64,000 bases of DNA from Megamerina dolium (taxonomy: Eukaryota > Arthropoda > Insecta > Diptera > Megamerinidae). Each line of letters opens with the position of its first letter. The stretch's first letter is position 1. Positions 1 through 9,470 of this stretch are shown piece by piece. The DNA is taken from assembly GCA_963854835.1 (NCBI GenBank), contig OY978527.1, positions 35,859,040 to 35,923,039 on the forward strand. The letters run 5' to 3'. Position numbers and translations under genes: made by a program. The notes beneath the pieces were generated by a model. The model saw only the letters and a program-made list of their open reading frames with translations. It was not told the origin of the DNA and ran no database searches.

Positions 1-330
1 ATTTCTCTCTGGCCATGGATACTCCAGAAAATGCCTCAACAGAATGAATAAAAGAGATGACTCAGGATGTATTTACGTTGACGCCGACTCAGACGAAACA
101 GAGCGCACAAGGTTAAATGAAAGATGACGAAGCGAGCGCAAAGTATTATAAAGACAAATTGGTCCTATAACGGTGGATACAATTATTGAGAAAATTGACA
201 GCAATGAGGACGGGATCTGGACGCAGGTCAGAATGAGTAAAGTCTGGTAAAGGCTAAACAGGGTCCTACACCGAAGTAATGCTATAGTAGTTTCGGGGTA
301 TGTTGAAAGGTCCTAGATGGAGGAGGAAGT
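1..330 (+). pseudogene. R1-type LINE C-terminal relic
   Basis: Reading across frames gives a degraded version of the C-terminal tail found after the reverse transcriptase in R1-clade LINEs. Visible pieces are a Leu/Asn-Arg-Asp-Asp-Ser block, an ERTRLNER-like stretch, and the downstream pattern I-G-P-I-T-V-D-T-I-I-E followed by W-x-Q-V. Frameshifts and stops break it, and the start lies outside the window. Family placement rests on this motif order only. Confidence 0.45.
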
Positions 331-1128
331 TTTTAGTGTCTGCAACGGCACATTCCGTAGATGTAACGACAGTTATTAGTCAGTGAGTTCGCCATTTTGT
401 CCGTAGACGGGATTCCTGAGGATTTTTTATGATTCGAAGGGAATAATATTTATTGACTTTTTGTAGAAAAAAAGAAGAATCACAACCACCTTATTTGTCT
501 AAGAAAAATGAGCTGTTTCATCACCATTCATCCTATAGAAGCATATGTGGCTGAGTTTTACAAATCGTATTTTCAAAAGAGTAAAAGAAATAGCAGAAAC
601 GTTGGGAAAAATGTATCGATCTAATAGAAGATCTAATAAAGAAGAAGAAGATTATTTCTTCCGCCAAGATTAACTTATATGTCAAATATGGTTATTCTAG
701 ATCAAAGCCCATGTAAATTATAGCTGTTCAGAAATTAAAATATTTCACGACTTTCGATGGGAGTTACTTCTAATAATAGGCGTGCCTAGAAGTAGTCTTC
801 CTTACAATATTCATCCATACCTTAAACATGCGTATTCTACTAGGAATACTTCCTAAGTTCTGGCGGTTCAAAAAAATATTTTATTCCGATTCTAATTAAT
901 TAATTCTAGAAATTAAATCAAATATGAGTGAAATTATCCGAATTTGAGATTATTCTTTATAATAATAATGCATTTAAGTCATATGGATAAAACATAAAAT
1001 TATGCATTTTATTGAGATTTACAAGTACAATAATATAGAATTAATGAAAATGTTCATACTAAAGCATTTATGTATGCATTTGTACAACATCATAATGTAC
1101 ATAATATCACATCGAGTCGTTCGTTTTA
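331..1128. other. AT-rich intergenic DNA
   Basis: No gene or repeat with recognisable ends is visible. The 3' side holds the region just past the glycine-rich gene's stop and poly(A) signal. The small open frame at 1002-1226 on the plus strand is low-complexity and antisense to the glycine-rich gene, so it was not called. Confidence 0.5.
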
Positions 1129-1130
1129 TT
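1125..1130 (-). terminator. Poly(A) signal overlapping the stop codon
   Basis: The minus strand reads TGT TAA TAAAACG at the end of the glycine-rich ORF, so the AATAAA hexamer shares bases with the TAA stop. If used, it would leave a very short 3' UTR. Confidence 0.5.
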
Positions 1131-1671
1131 AACACCAGGTACTACCAGCATTGCCGTAACCTAAACCATAGCCACCACCATATCCACCGTATCCACTGCC
1201 ATAACTATAACCAGAACCATAGTTAATGGGTGTAGAGACTGCCGTTACAACGGGTGTAACAACAGCTGATGTAGCAACAGATGGATACGAAACGACACCA
1301 CCGCCATAACCACCGCCATAACCAGTGCCATAACCACCACCATAACCTCCAGTATATCCACCACCATAACCACCACCATATCCACCGCCATATCCACCAC
1401 CATATCCTCCAGTATAACCACCGCCGGGTATCACTGATACTTTGATAATTTTTACATTTTCTCCACCATATCCACCATAACCGCCACCATATCCACCATA
1501 ACCGCCACCATATCCACCACCATAACCTCCGCCGTATCCGCCACCATTGTAACCACCATAACCGCCATTATAGCCACCACCAATTCCAGACAATAGTGCA
1601 AATTTTCCGAATGTTGCTTGACTTGGTGCCGCAATAGCAATTAATCCAAGTGTCCAGATTATGAATTTCAT
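1129..1671 (-). CDS. Secreted glycine-rich (cuticle-type) protein
   Basis: A complete 180-residue ORF. Residues 1-19 form a signal peptide (MKF, a hydrophobic IIWTLGLIAIAA core, then SQA before Thr-Phe), so the product should be secreted. The rest is mostly GGY/GYGGG repeats in two blocks (about 32-70 and 83-125). The blocks are separated by a non-repetitive ENVKIIKVSVIPGG segment, a linker type I recall from small glycine-rich secreted fly proteins. An Ala/Val/Thr-rich stretch (about 126-150) and a GSGY-rich tail follow, ending in Trp-Cys. Composition fits cuticle, eggshell or silk-like structural proteins; the exact tissue cannot be told. The start is chosen because it begins the signal peptide and a TATA box and initiator lie about 110-140 bp upstream. 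The poly(A) signal overlaps the stop codon. No orthologue symbol is assigned. Confidence 0.85.
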   Translation of the reverse strand: MKFIIWTLGLIAIAAPSQATFGKFALLSGIGGGYNGGYGGYNGGGYGGGYGGGYGGGYGGYGGGYGGYGGENVKIIKVSVIPGGGYTGGYGGGYGGGYGGGYGGGYTGGYGGGYGTGYGGGYGGGVVSYPSVATSAVVTPVVTAVSTPINYGSGYSYGSGYGGYGGGYGLGYGNAGSTWC

Positions 1672-1774
1672 ATTGAATAACTTTACAAATTTGCCCTTTT
1701 ACACAGAAAAAGAGGGTGTGAAAGAAAATCGGACGGTATCCGCTATATCGTATAATCTAAATGATGTACTGTTG

Positions 1775-1815
1775 TGAACTGATGATCTCCAATGGACTAT
1801 CGAGCTCATTTATAT
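1775..1815 (-). promoter_or_regulatory. TATA box and initiator of the glycine-rich gene
   Basis: On the minus strand TATAAA occupies 1814-1809, and an arthropod initiator TCAGT lies at 1782-1778 with its A at 1780. Spacing of about 30 bp is right for a TATA-dependent insect core promoter. The predicted 5' UTR is about 109 nt and needs no intron. The TSS is inferred, not measured. Confidence 0.6.
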
Positions 1816-1831
1816 TCAAATACAGGGAATC

Positions 1832-2745
1832 CCAAAGACAATACACATGCATTGTTCTACTTCGAAGGTAACGCACATTTACTAAAATCGAACCTACTGT
1901 TTGATCTCAATTGTGGCTCAAGCAATGCAAAATATTGTATGTAAATGCTCACGCACACGCACACGCATACAAAAAACCGCACTTAAAAGTGTTTAAATAT
2001 TGATTTAGAATTGGTATTGAGTAGTTCTCATCATCATTTTTTAATAGAATTAACACTTTCGCTGTTAACTGCTTGTTTGCAAATGTTGAAACTAACTACA
2101 TATGTCCCCAACAACGAACAGAAGACATTTGCCACTGACTGTATCAATTTCAAAGTAGTCTACGGGTGGCACTCTCGCAGTACTTACAAGAAACTCGGCC
2201 ATTGTTTCTAGTATTGTATGCTGCACGGACAACGATGATGATGAGCTATCTAGCTATAAACTGTCTATATATAAAGCATGCCAAAACTCCATCAATGTTA
2301 ATATTTATAATGAAAATTAATTACTTAGAATCAGCATTACATGGTAGTTGATTCTACTGGTTGATTTGCTGATAGTCAGTTCCATTTTCTCTGTTGGGTA
2401 TCTAAGTACATACACACCCATCTGCATAGATGCGTATACAAGTTAGCTTATTAAAACTTTAACATAAACCAAATCTTGACATCATCGACCACCATTCTAT
2501 GTTTATAATTCCTTCAAATCGTCGATAATTTTTGTGTAAATCGCACTGAAAATGTATAATTTAATTTTGAAAGACGATAAATTGGGATTGTGCTATTAAA
2601 GAACATATTTAAAATTTTCTGAAATCGATTTTGTAAATAACAAAACGTGATAAATCCATTTTTTTTTGCACAATTTTGGCTCAAAATTAAACAAAAGCAT
2701 CGTAAGAAATTTAATTTCACACCAACAGATGCTCAATAGCATATA
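1832..2745. other. Intergenic DNA left of the Tc1-like element
   Basis: AT-rich sequence with a short CA-rich microsatellite near 1950-1970. Small open frames are AT-rich and show no recognisable domain. The right edge is the TA target dinucleotide (2744-2745) of the Tc1-like transposon. Confidence 0.5.
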
Positions 2746-4396
2746 CAGTGGCTCACAGCTTATTTCGTACAGTGTATATATTTTTATGTACATGGCTGTA
2801 ACATCGAAACTAAAAAACTTATCAATAAGTTTTGAATGTAGATGTCTATGTATGTGTTTAGTAAACCTAATAAGAAAACGGGGAACCCCAAAAATTGTTC
2901 TTTTTGTCATGCAAGAGAGAAAAACTATTGATCAGCTGATTTTCAGCTCACATCTTATTTCGTACACAAACTTCAATGTAAGTAAGTTTCATTCTGCCGC
3001 GCAGTTACAAAGTTTTTTTGAATTGTATGAGTTTTTGGACCTTTTTAACTATTATAACAATTTTTATTATTATTATTTTAAATAGTTAAAGTGCTGTAAA
3101 TTAAACATTTAGCTTTATGGGTCATCGTACAACGATGGAACAGCGTAAACTGGTAATTAACCATTTTAGGAAAGGTCAGAGTGTGCGAAAAATTGCTGAA
3201 ATGACAAATTTAAGTGCCTCAACTGTCCAATACATCATTCAACGCTTCGTTCGCGAAAATCGGTTGGAGAACAAGGGCAGAGAAGCACCTAATAAGATTT
3301 TCAACGCTTCAGACGAGCGTTATATTGTACGAAAAATTAAGAAAAATCCAAAGTTATCCGCTCCGAAGTTGGCTGCAGAGGTTCAGCGTGAAATAGGAAA
3401 ATCATCCAGTGCTGAAACTGTCCGACGTGTGCTGCGCAATCATGACTTGAACGGTCGAGTAGCCCGAAAGAAACCATTCATTTCGAAAATGAATATACAA
3501 CGCCGACTTGACTTCGCCAAAGAGCATATTATTAATACTCCTGCGTTCTGGAATACCGTTATTTTCGCGGATGAGTCTAAGTTTAATATTTTTGGCTCGG
3601 ACGGAATGTCATATGTTTGGCGTAAAGCGAATACCGAGCTAAACAAGGAGAACCTTAAGCCCACAGTGAAGCATGGTGGCGGTAGCGTGATGGTTTGGGC
3701 CTGTATGTCAGCAGCCGGAGTAGGTGAATTGGTTTTTATTGAGGAAACAATGGACAAAATGAAGTACCTCGAGATTCTGAAAAACAATTTACTTCAAAGT
3801 GCAGACAAACTGGGTTTGCGGGAAGAATTTCGGTACTACCAAGATAATGACCCAAAACATAAATCTGGGATTGTGCAATCTTGGCTTATTTGGAACTGCC
3901 CACACTTGATGTCTCCACCACCACAGTCACCTGACATGAATGTGATTGAAAATCTTTGGTCTATTTTGGACAATAAAATAAGAACACACAAGATTTCTAA
4001 TAAGCAAGACCTAAAGAAGGTACTGATGGAAGAATGGAAAAAAATCACACCAGACATCACTCAAAAATTGGTGGATTCAATGCCAAATAGACTCCAGGCT
4101 GTCATTAACGCTAAGGGATGTCAACTAAATATTAAAATCAACTTACTTTGTTTTTAGTTTGAACTTAAAGAGACTGTACGAAATAAGCTGTGACATGAAT
4201 TTTCCTATTTTTTTCTTATTTTATTTTTTTATAGTGTCAAACACTAAAATTTTGAAAAAGTAAATTTTGGAAAATAAAAAACAAACCTTCCTTTCTAAAA
4301 TGGCATTTATATTTTGTTCAAATTTTTGCTATATTAGGAATTACGACTGCAGCAATTTTTAAACTGTCACTGTACGAAATAAGCTGGGAGCCACTG
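2746..4396 (+). mobile_element. Tc1-like DNA transposon, full length, IR/DR ends
   Basis: A 1651-bp element bounded by TA dinucleotides (2744-2745 and 4397-4398), the hallmark duplication of Tc1/mariner insertion. Outer ends start CAGTGGCTC and match as inverted repeats over about 28 bp with one mismatch (A versus C at position 10). Each end has a second inner copy of the core CTTATTTCGTACA: near 2944-2966 on the left, and inverted near 4174-4198 on the right. This gives the inverted-repeat/direct-repeat arrangement seen in Sleeping Beauty-, Minos- and Bari-type elements. It encloses one uninterrupted transposase gene, so all parts needed for mobility appear present. Subfamily not assigned. 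Confidence 0.9.
3117..4157 (+). CDS. Tc1-family DD34E transposase, intact
   Basis: A 346-residue transposase, the normal Tc1-family length. Residues 1-55 and about 60-110 form the two helix-turn-helix (PAI/RED-like) DNA-binding subdomains, joined by a basic segment. A basic GRVARKKP patch (113-120) may be an AT-hook-like or nuclear localisation motif. The catalytic core has Asp152 (in FADESKF), Asp243 (in YYQDNDPKH) and Glu278 (in NVIENLW); 34 residues separate the second Asp from Glu, the DD34E signature. The glycine-rich box HGGGSVMVWAC (186-196) is also intact. No stop or frameshift interrupts it, and all three catalytic residues are present. It sits between IR/DR ends. Transcription within the host is unknown. 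The shorter overlapping frames are shadows. Confidence 0.95.
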   Translation: MGHRTTMEQRKLVINHFRKGQSVRKIAEMTNLSASTVQYIIQRFVRENRLENKGREAPNKIFNASDERYIVRKIKKNPKLSAPKLAAEVQREIGKSSSAETVRRVLRNHDLNGRVARKKPFISKMNIQRRLDFAKEHIINTPAFWNTVIFADESKFNIFGSDGMSYVWRKANTELNKENLKPTVKHGGGSVMVWACMSAAGVGELVFIEETMDKMKYLEILKNNLLQSADKLGLREEFRYYQDNDPKHKSGIVQSWLIWNCPHLMSPPPQSPDMNVIENLWSILDNKIRTHKISNKQDLKKVLMEEWKKITPDITQKLVDSMPNRLQAVINAKGCQLNIKINLLCF

Positions 4397-4398
4397 TA

Positions 4399-4720
4399 CC
4401 TTATGAAAGATCAGACACATGTAAATACTAACAACAACAAAAATAGGTTGAAGGTGGATTTGAGCAATTTAGCAATAGTCGCAACTCCATTGTGTATATT
4501 TTGCGATGTAGAAACCGAATCGCAAGAGCACATATTAGGTAGCTATGGAGCACTGATGCACAGCAGACGTAAACACCTGGGATCATATTTGATACCAAGC
4601 AAAGAAGTAACAATGTTAGAGTAGTGGGACTGGATGAGATTTTATAGTCATAACCTATACCAAAAGGTGGTTGTGCAATAGATCTTTTAGGTCACAGTAC
4701 TTTTATATCTCAACGATACA
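4399..4720 (+). pseudogene. LINE C-terminal zinc-knuckle relic
   Basis: The translation at 4403-4624 contains CIFCDVETESQEHIL followed by ALMHSRRKHLG. This is the Cys-X2-Cys...His...Cys-like motif and R-x2-x-LG tail found after reverse transcriptase/RNase H in R1-, I- and LOA-type LINEs. The last expected Cys of the motif is replaced (GSYGAL). Downstream sequence (WDWMRFYSH, then an ATTACTT-poor tail near 4690-4720) resembles a LINE 3' end. It abuts the right TA of the Tc1-like element, but the left flank of that element does not continue it recognisably. Confidence 0.55.
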
Positions 4721-4879
4721 TAAGACATGCCACTAATGAAAAATTCATATGATTTTTAAGAATTCCCAACATTACAATGATACTTGTCAAAATATCTTCA
4801 CAATCCGATATTAGTTTATAAGTTACAGCGGTTTCATTAACGCTGATTTTGTGATTTTCAAGACAGTTGACTCAAAATA

Positions 4880-5290
4880 ATTTCGTTTTTTCTTTTTTCA
4901 TTACTTTTTTATGGAAAAAAAAAAACACATTTGAAGCCAAAGTTTGACTTGATAAGTGTTATTCGGACTCATTTCCATCGAGACAAATGGTAGGGATGTG
5001 GTCTGCAAACTTTAAACGCGACGGTACAAACACCGATGATGACGAACGGCTCTGGTCGCCCAAAGGGGGTGGTAACACAAGAAATAACTATAAAACGTAC
5101 AAAATCATTTTAGCAAACCATAAAGAGAAGTTGCAGGAGATAGCTGGCACTTTAAATATATCGAGGAAACGTGTCGGTCATATTTTGCATAAACATTTAT
5201 CCATGAAAAATGTGCTTTCGAAATGGGTGCCACGTTTGCTCATAGTGGCTCAAAAACAACAATGTTTCAAATGAATGAGAGCTGTTTGAA
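4880..5290 (+). pseudogene. Mariner transposase N-terminal relic (irritans-like)
   Basis: The open frame 4987-5274 reads WSANFKRDGTNTDDDERL, then KLQEIAGTLNISRKRVGHILHK, then WVPRLL...QKQQ. That is the second HTH and linker of an irritans/mauritiana-type mariner transposase. The catalytic half is missing; the sequence runs directly into another mariner fragment near 5370. It is a fossil. Confidence 0.7.
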
Positions 5291-5369
5291 GCAACTACTT
5301 TCAGCAAGGAATATTTTATGACTCAGAAGGTTCACCTAGAAAGGAAATAATACTTTTATACACTCTTTT

Positions 5370-6290
5370 ATTGGGTAATATAAAAAATAACCGCGGTTTT
5401 TTATTACTAGATTGTATTGATGCCGATATTCGGGCAACACTAATCTGATTGTGTCGAACATGTGTTTGAAAGCGGCATTTCAGGCTATATTTTTTGTGAA
5501 AACAATTCTGTAATTCTGTAATAGCTTTTTACAACTCTATATTGGTTTGAAACAAACATAAAAACAACAAAAATAAACAAGCAGACAAATTTGAGCGGTT
5601 TGCAGTGAGAATTCTTTAACGAAACGTATCGTCCAATTTTAGTGTGTAATTCTGTTCTGGAAATTTCGGTGTCAAAGATGCACCTCTGGCCGGCCAGTCA
5701 CTGAAAAAGTCCATGAAATTTTGCAACTGGTGTAGTTAGACTGACATACAAACTGTCAGGACATAGCGGAGGCACGAACCATCAAGCACATGATAGTTTG
5801 GAATAATTTCAAAAATGCTGGCTGCTATAAAATCCGTGATGTTTAGTGCTGCCTGAATTAAGGTAAAAACTTTGATTGATCAAATTACCATTGCTTAAGC
5901 ACAACTAAAATGCAATGAAGCTAAACCATTTCTGAGAATATTAAATGAAAAAAATCATGATTAATAGCCGGTGGTTCACCACAAAAGACATCGAAACCTG
6001 GATTGATGACAAACAAATTTATGTTGAGTGTTTGGTGAAATTGGAAGGGAATTGTTAATTATGAGCTGATACAACGCGCCAAAATGGTCAATTCAATCAG
6101 CTACTGGGCACCACTCGACCATTTGAACATAGCAATCAAGAAAGGACGAACAGAGATTCTTTATATCATTCAATATGAGCAAAACACTCCTAAATAAGAA
6201 TCTGTTCCGAGAGTTTTGGTTTATTGGGACTTTTCCGTTCTTATACATTTCAAATACTTAATTATCAAAAAAATAACCAAAATTTCTGGG
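5370..6290 (+). pseudogene. Mariner relic (mellifera/cecropia-like) with 5' terminal repeat
   Basis: Begins near 5378 with a mariner-type end (TTGGGTAATATAAAAAATAA then CCGCGGTTTTT). Broken frames then give VHEILQLV (about 5700), an HTH-like IVWNNFKNAG segment, SKPGLM...LSVWWNWKGIV (about 5990-6050), INSISYW...LDHLNIAIKK and IIQYEQN. This is the expected order of a SETMAR-like mariner transposase. Numerous stops and indels are present, and the region holding the last Asp and the 3' terminal repeat is not recognisable. The same family appears at 23280-24510 and 52440-53485. Confidence 0.65.
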
Positions 6291-7643
6291 TTTAAGGGGG
6301 TAAGGTTTTTTTTATTTTTAACAAAAGGAACTAAAATGAACAAATATTTTCCTACAAAAATAAATTAACGTATAGTAAAAATTATTAAAACTGTGAACAT
6401 GTTTTCGTCATTGAAAATTCAACTTTGACGAAACTTTTTTATTTTTTTATTTATATTATCTAAAGTATGAAATGTATTGTCGATCATTCATACATAAATT
6501 ATTACATTTATTATAAATAGTTAATAAATGTTAAATATTAAGTAATATTAAAGTACCTATGTATATATGTAAATATCACCAAAAAATAGATGTTTTGTTA
6601 CAATTTTATCTCTTCATGGAACAATTCGTTATAATACTATAAGTCAAATTAGAGCCCAGACCTATTTCCAATTGATTTAAAAATGTTGTAATTTTTGAGT
6701 CTTTTTTATGATTTTTTGATTTTTTGATTTTTTACTTTTACATTGAAACGGCCTTAGCCACTAAAAATAATTGTTTTTTATGTTTTCTCTTTCTTTAACT
6801 ACATAATAATAAAATAAAAGTTTACTTAGTTTCGGTTTTGATTTCAAAGTAATACTAAAAAAAAGATAAATCGATTGATTTCAAAGTAATATTAAAAAAA
6901 AAATAAATCGAAAATTTTACTATAAATATAATTAAGTAAATATATGTAGATATGTATTAAATTACCATATATTGTCGATAATGTCGATAACAATATTGTT
7001 TATCATAATAATTGAAAGTTTATTACCAACATAAATTTAAGATTAAGATTATATTTTATCCACGAGTATTAGTAGACTTTTGTTGTCTGGAGTTTATAAC
7101 CAATAAACTTGCAATAAGCTTATACACTCAAGTCTAATGCTTGGATATGCTTGTGGAATTGTTGTAAAAGGTTTTAATATAATTATAGAATAACCAAAAG
7201 GGTACCCTTGAAAAAGTATTTTTTACTATAAGAATTTCACAAGCGCTTCATCAAACCAGAACATCATAAAATAAAGAGTAACAAGCAGCAGTCTTATCCT
7301 TATTGATATTTATAGCATTTCTTTTTGCTTCTCAATTGTTTATTGAGCGCCCTTTCTATTCGCGAGTGTTTGCGTTCTTGTTGGTTTGTGTGTTTGTGCG
7401 TGCATAGGTTATAGATTGAAGGCTGCCTAAAATTATGCTAAGAATTTGTGCCATTAACTATTAATTAAACCACCATAAAAGTATGCAATACTATTTACTC
7501 ATTTCAAACATGCTTACAACAGCTGATATTGACATTTCATCTTCGCCTTGTACTGCATAAAATTATTCAAATCGCTACAAGATAGAAAGACATCGGTGTA
7601 ATTTTTTGATAATTTTCACATAAAATATTTTCTAATCGGAAAA
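6291..7643. other. AT-rich intergenic DNA upstream of mRpS29
   Basis: No ORF of note. It contains a homopolymer-rich T/A stretch (about 6700-6735), a 37-bp tandem duplication (6840-6913, listed separately) and the 5' flank of mRpS29. No TATA box convincingly positioned for mRpS29 was found, which is usual for housekeeping genes. Confidence 0.5.
6840..6913. repeat. 37-bp tandem duplication
   Basis: The unit starting GATTTCAAAGTAAT occurs at 6840-6876 and again at 6877-6913 with few changes (mainly C to T and one G to A in the A-run). It is simple local duplication in intergenic DNA. Confidence 0.75.
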
Positions 7644-8837
7644 ATGTTTGTGCGTCATATAAGTAAATTACAACGCGTAGCATATTTGCCCGGCAATGCC
7701 TACAGTACTGCTGAAGTCGTTGCTTCATTGCAAGAATCACATTTGCCTCGTGCGGGTGCACCTGCTGTGCCAGTTAATGAATATCGTACCACGGAGGATA
7801 AACCTGCTGCCCATACGAACATACATGAAGCTAAATTCTACAAAATTGCACCGGAACAAAAGAAACAATTATTTACACATGGCGGCTTACCGCGTCAATT
7901 TGAGATGCAAGTGAAAACATTCGCCGAAGCATGTATTATGGTGCGACCCACAGCTTTGGAATTGCTATCGTACGTACGCAATACCGATTTTAGCAAACCC
8001 ACAGTACGTTATGTTCTTTATGGTGAAAATGGTGTTGGCAAGACATTAACAATGGCACACCTGCTTCATTATGGTTTGCAAAATGAATTTGTACTCGTGC
8101 ATGTGCCATGGGTACCGAACTGGATGAAACGACCGAAAGAGATTGCAAATTCAAGCAAGCAGGAAGGTTTCATTGATATACCATTCGATGCAGCCGCTTG
8201 GCTGGTACATTTTAAAACGCAAAACGCACAGCTCTTGGCTAAGCTTGACTTAAAAACAAGCCAAGATTATGTGTGGAGTAAACGAGAGTCAACACCAGCT
8301 GGTTCAACAATTCAGGAACTCGTAGAACATGGCATTGCTCGCATTAAATTTGCATCAGAGGTGTGCGCTGCACTTGTAACTGAGCTGAAGCTGCATTCAA
8401 CGGCGGGCCGTTGTAAGGTGATGGTTGCCATCGATGGCTTCAATGCATTCTTCCATCCGGAGACACGAATATTCGGCGATAATAAGCAACGTATCACACC
8501 AGATCGTATCACGCTGACACAACCATTCTTGGACATAACCAATTACAACTGGACAAATGGTGTTTGCATTTTGACCGTGGACAAAATTGGCATGACTGAA
8601 GGTTATATGGAATCGTATATGCCACTCTATTTGCTTGGTAGAGAAGGTTTCGAGCATTTAGATCCCTTTGTACCGATGCGTGTGGAAAACTATAACGAGA
8701 AGGAATTTCGCAATTGCATTAATTACTACTTGGATCGTAATTGGATACAGAAAACTCCGGAAGGTTTTGATGAACAGCTGAAACATTTGAGCAACATGAA
8801 TCCCTACACTCTAATGCAATTAACACGATCATTGTAA
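7644..8837 (+). CDS. mRpS29: Mitochondrial ribosomal protein S29 (DAP3)
   Basis: A complete 397-residue single-exon ORF matching the animal DAP3/mS29 family in length and layout. DAP3 is the GTP-binding protein of the mitochondrial small ribosomal subunit and is also known as death-associated protein 3. The basic N terminus (MFVRHISKLQRVAYLPG) is a plausible mitochondrial import signal. A P-loop, YGENGVGKT, lies at 126-134, followed by VLVHVPWVPNW and the Walker-B-like strand MVAIDGFNAFF near 260-270. Other family blocks (YLLGREGFEHLDPFVPMRVENY, in part, and ECxNY-like FRNCINYYLDRNW) are present near the C terminus. The start is the first Met, preceded by an A-rich context. It is convergent with Sac1 across a 633-bp gap. 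Codon usage is even and there are no repeats, consistent with an active host gene. Confidence 0.95.
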   Translation: MFVRHISKLQRVAYLPGNAYSTAEVVASLQESHLPRAGAPAVPVNEYRTTEDKPAAHTNIHEAKFYKIAPEQKKQLFTHGGLPRQFEMQVKTFAEACIMVRPTALELLSYVRNTDFSKPTVRYVLYGENGVGKTLTMAHLLHYGLQNEFVLVHVPWVPNWMKRPKEIANSSKQEGFIDIPFDAAAWLVHFKTQNAQLLAKLDLKTSQDYVWSKRESTPAGSTIQELVEHGIARIKFASEVCAALVTELKLHSTAGRCKVMVAIDGFNAFFHPETRIFGDNKQRITPDRITLTQPFLDITNYNWTNGVCILTVDKIGMTEGYMESYMPLYLLGREGFEHLDPFVPMRVENYNEKEFRNCINYYLDRNWIQKTPEGFDEQLKHLSNMNPYTLMQLTRSL

Positions 8838-9470
8838 AAACTTGATAAACATTTAGAAATTTAATTTTTTTTAATATACATATAGATAAACCAAATGAAG
8901 CACATTTTAATAGCTATATGTGAATTTTTATTTTATTATTATTATTTTTTTTCATTATTTATCACTACATTCGTGTTATATATATACTGTATGTGTATAT
9001 CTATATTATTATGACTTGCACTAGGAATAGTTATAATATTTTATTTTGTTAAATGTTGCTTTACTACAAACAAAAATTAATCTTTATTATTTCTCATACA
9101 TACTCGTATATATATAGAATTTTAAATTAAATAATGTACTTGATTTTGTTTGATTTAAATTTTAGATAATCCCGTTTAAAGTTAAATAATTACATTGCCA
9201 GAAAATTAAATTTATTTTAAATCGTTTAATAAAATAAAATTCATATTGTGCAAACGGCAACATCTAGTGAGAGTACATTTTTTCGAAATTCGATATACAT
9301 ACATACACAGTTTTGTTGCGGTTTACACAATATAATGAGCGAAAATTCGTTTTATAAAAATTAAAATCGAAAAGAAATGAAACAAAATGCGTTTTAAACA
9401 TTATTTATCGCAAGTCGTAGTAAAAGTTTCGCCCATCTCATTGCTCTAAATAATGTGTATTCCACTAATG
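8838..9470. other. Convergent intergenic spacer, mRpS29 / Sac1 3' ends
   Basis: AT-rich 3' flanking DNA shared by the two convergent genes. Several AATAAA-like hexamers occur on both strands (for example near 9226-9240), so individual cleavage sites cannot be assigned. No other gene is visible. Confidence 0.5.

Noticed and set aside
2666..3085. 139-residue ORF at the left end of the Tc1-like element
   Set aside because: Runs through the terminal repeat and 5' UTR of the transposon, with low-complexity ending; no domain.
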